Shown here one piece after another: positions 6,157 to 7,356 of a stretch of DNA of 7,356 nucleotides. The notes beneath the pieces are model-generated. The model worked only from the letters and a program-made list of their open reading frames with translations. It did not search any database and was not told where the DNA came from. The position numbers and the translations under genes are program-made. The stretch is taken from assembly GCA_013821525.1 (NCBI GenBank), contig JACDGR010000163.1:1-7356 (forward strand), in the 5' to 3' direction. The DNA comes from Actinomycetota bacterium. GTDB taxonomy: Bacteria; Actinomycetota; Thermoleophilia; Gaiellales; Gaiellaceae. Position 1 is the first letter of the stretch, and the number at the start of each line of letters is the position of its first letter.

Positions 6157-6184
6157 GAACGAACACCTCCCAAAAACTGTGACA
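6157..6184 (-). promoter_or_regulatory. Candidate ECF promoter of the sigma-permease operon
   Basis: Read on the minus strand, TGTCACA (6184-6178) is followed after 16 nt by CGTTC (6161-6157), about 19 nt before the sigma ATG. TGTCACA with CGTC at this kind of spacing is the published promoter type of ECF41 and similar actinobacterial sigma factors; here the -10 is CGTT and not CGTC. The location directly before an ECF gene supports autoregulation. The spacer contains a T5 run followed by GGGAGG. Confidence 0.5.
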
Positions 6185-6372
6185 GCCACTCTTTCCGCTC
6201 CCCGTAGCCGACGGAACAGAGGTCTCAGGCTTCTCTGGCCGACGAATGGCCGAGGGGCCACTTCGGGCGCGCCCTGATCGTCAGTGCGCTGCAACCACTT
6301 GAGAAGGGGAGCGCGGACTTACTTGATCGGCTCCATGGCGTCGTCCGCTGAGACAGGCTAGGGTCACATCCC
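6185..6372. promoter_or_regulatory. Divergent intergenic region with small repeats
   Basis: Lies between the leftward sigma operon and the rightward small membrane protein, with no supported gene. It holds a direct repeat TGGCCGA at 6236-6242 and 6247-6253 (11-bp period, one helical turn), and the second copy also forms a short hairpin with GGCCA at 6256-6260. These could be operator sites for a regulator of either direction. Just before the 6373 start, GGTCAC and GTGATC (6362-6378) make an imperfect inverted repeat around the GTG. I found no clear vegetative promoter. Confidence 0.3.
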
Positions 6373-6684
6373 GTGATCGCGCTACGCCGGAAGATCGAGC
6401 GGGGCGTCAGGCATCCCGTGTTCGGTCCGGTCTTTCTGGTCCTGCTCGCGCTACTCCTTGTTTTCACCGTTATGCACGGTGCGCACGACCAGATTCACGA
6501 GGGCGAGTTGATGGTCTGTATCGCGTTTCTCGTTGCCGCGGTGCTCTTGCTTATCCTCCCGCGACTGAACGTTGTTCATGTCGTGGCCCGAAGGGCGTCA
6601 CGCGCGCCACCGACTCGCCGTGTGCGTCTGGGTGCAAGGCCACGCCGTCTGTTCGGTGTGGCTCCGATTCCTCTTCGACTGTGA
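6373..6684 (+). CDS. Small two-TM membrane protein, unrecognised
   Basis: GTG at 6373 with a weak AGGG about 8-10 nt upstream gives 103 residues. The layout is a basic N-terminus (RRKIERGVRH), TM1 about 17-35, a short loop HGAHDQIHEGE (35-45) and TM2 about 46-63, then a strongly basic tail. By the positive-inside rule both ends are cytoplasmic and the His/acidic loop faces outside; three histidines with three acidic residues could bind a metal (inference). The tail after residue 67 is arginine-rich and overlaps the hairpin at 6639-6662, so the last third may reflect RNA structure more than protein selection. I do not recognise the family. It is transcribed away from the sigma operon and towards the cell-wall protein gene 69 nt downstream. 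Confidence 0.6.
   Translation: MIALRRKIERGVRHPVFGPVFLVLLALLLVFTVMHGAHDQIHEGELMVCIAFLVAAVLLLILPRLNVVHVVARRASRAPPTRRVRLGARPRRLFGVAPIPLRL
6639..6662 (+). ncRNA. 9-bp hairpin inside the end of the small membrane protein gene
   Basis: GCCACGCCG (6639-6647) pairs with CGGTGTGGC (6654-6662), with one G-T wobble, around a 6-nt loop. It lies about 90-115 nt before the start of the cell-wall hydrolase-type gene. It may be the upper part of a leader structure for that gene or an incidental coding hairpin. Confidence 0.35.
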
Positions 6685-6733
6685 CAGGCGCTGGCGTCGC
6701 GCGAACCGCGCGGTGTCTCACAACGTCCTGTCA
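6682..6733 (+). promoter_or_regulatory. Nested stem-loops directly upstream of the cell-wall protein gene
   Basis: TGACAGG (6682-6688) pairs with CCTGTCA (6727-6733), enclosing a tight hairpin CGCGCG-AAC-CGCGCG (6698-6712). The outer stem ends 7 nt before the GGAAGGAG Shine-Dalgarno (6741-6748). This could be a terminator of the small upstream gene or the 3' part of a regulatory leader. Actinobacterial NlpC/P60 genes are often controlled by the c-di-AMP (ydaO) riboswitch, but I do not see its conserved blocks here. Confidence 0.4.
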
Positions 6734-6753
6734 GCGAAGAGGAAGGAGCTTCA

Positions 6754-7356
6754 ATGGGGAACCCCTCGCCCCGTGGCACCGAAATTCGAACGCGTCATGT
6801 CACGGTTCTCGTTCTGCTTGGCTGCGTGGTTCTCAGCGCGCTGATGATCGCGCTTCCCGCAGGCGGTGCGCCGCCGAGTGTCAGCGAGAAGCAGCGGCAA
6901 GCCAATGCGATCCTCGCGCAACTCGGCGCGCTCGATTCCGATCTGAACCGGGCGGTCGAGTCCTACAACGGTGCGAGGCTGCACCTAGGCCAGACACAAA
7001 GAGCAATCCGCTCGAACACGTTTGTGCTCGGTGTCGCCAGGCACAATCTGAAGCGCTCCCGCAAGAACATCGCCGAGCGCCTGCGCACGCTCTACATGAG
7101 CGGTGACCAACAGAGCACAGTAGAGATCATCCTCGGCGCGAAGTCTCTGGACGACGTGCTGAGCCAGATCGATGCCGCGCAGAGCGTCACCGCCCAGGAC
7201 TCGCTAATCGCCAGGCAAGCCGCGTCATTTCGTGCGCAGGTTCAAACTCGTCAGCGCTCACTTGTCGCTGACCGAAAGAAGGCGAGCCAGCTGCTTTCAG
7301 AGGCTGAGTCAAGACGCGGTGAGATCGAGTCGAGCATCAGCCACAGGCAGCAGCTC
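6754..7356 (+). CDS. Secreted coiled-coil cell-wall protein, probable NlpC/P60 peptidoglycan hydrolase (N-terminal part)
   Basis: ATG 6754 follows a very good GGAAGGAG Shine-Dalgarno by 5 nt and opens a frame that stays open for 201 codons to the window end. An N-terminal signal anchor or signal peptide (basic 1-14, hydrophobic about 15-36, likely cleavage near PAGGAP at 35-40) is followed by a long helical coiled coil from residue 44. The segment 106-140 (AERLRTLYMSGDQQ, EIILGAKSLDDVLSQID) is the characteristic hinge of the PcsB/CwlO/RipA-type coiled-coil domain, which in this family regulates a C-terminal NlpC/P60 or CHAP endopeptidase. That catalytic domain, if present, is beyond the window, so hydrolase activity is inference from the family. 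In other bacteria such coiled coils are activated by the FtsEX ABC-like complex. The gene starts 69 nt after the small membrane protein. Confidence 0.87.
   Translation, partial: MGNPSPRGTEIRTRHVTVLVLLGCVVLSALMIALPAGGAPPSVSEKQRQANAILAQLGALDSDLNRAVESYNGARLHLGQTQRAIRSNTFVLGVARHNLKRSRKNIAERLRTLYMSGDQQSTVEIILGAKSLDDVLSQIDAAQSVTAQDSLIARQAASFRAQVQTRQRSLVADRKKASQLLSEAESRRGEIESSISHRQQL

Noticed and set aside
1..7356. CRISPR array, rRNA genes, prophage structural genes
   Set aside because: No regularly spaced repeats, rRNA-like sequence or phage structural motifs seen on either strand.

Overview
The window is GC-rich and reads as chromosomal DNA of a high-GC actinobacterium. My best guess is the class Thermoleophilia (Solirubrobacter or Conexibacter-like). 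That rests on the type of NlpC/P60-like coiled-coil protein, the secreted Thr/Gly-Ser linker protein and the ECF sigma/permease arrangement, not on any marker gene. GTG starts and stop/start overlaps (GTGA, TAG-GTG) are common.

Left part (1-1235) is accessory-looking and decayed, with everything readable on the minus strand. At the extreme left edge is the first 20 codons of a transposase-like helix-turn-helix protein, with an excellent Shine-Dalgarno; it runs out of the window. Upstream of it are two small unrecognised genes joined by an ATGA overlap. The first (917-477) is readable only if two compensating 1-nt frameshifts are allowed; the second (480-34) has an uncertain C-terminus that runs into the transposase leader. 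The stretch 918-1235 has no convincing gene, but its right end holds two hairpins just before the next gene.

Centre (1236-2264): a secreted beta-rich protein of 325 aa with a Thr-rich/Gly-Ser linker, followed by a long terminator-like hairpin.

The main unit (6138 down to 2482, minus strand) is a tightly packed four-gene operon: an ECF sigma factor, a single-TM protein with four extracytoplasmic cysteines in the position where an anti-sigma factor is expected, an OppC/DppC-type permease and an OppB/DppB-type permease. Successive genes overlap by 4 bp, abut with 0 bp, or are separated by 1 bp. A TGTCACA-N16-CGTTC element just upstream of the sigma gene resembles known ECF promoters and suggests autoregulation. 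The OppB-type permease carries an extra TM helix and an added ~168-residue extracytoplasmic C-terminal domain. No ATPase or substrate-binding protein is encoded with the permeases here. I infer an envelope-sensing unit in which sigma factor, membrane partner and permease pair are co-expressed; this is the most interesting system in the window.

Right part (6139-7356): a divergent promoter region, a small two-TM protein (6373-6684), a stretch rich in RNA-type hairpins (6639-6733), and the N-terminal 201 residues of a secreted coiled-coil protein of the PcsB/RipA/NlpC-P60 type, a probable cell-wall hydrolase cut off by the window end.
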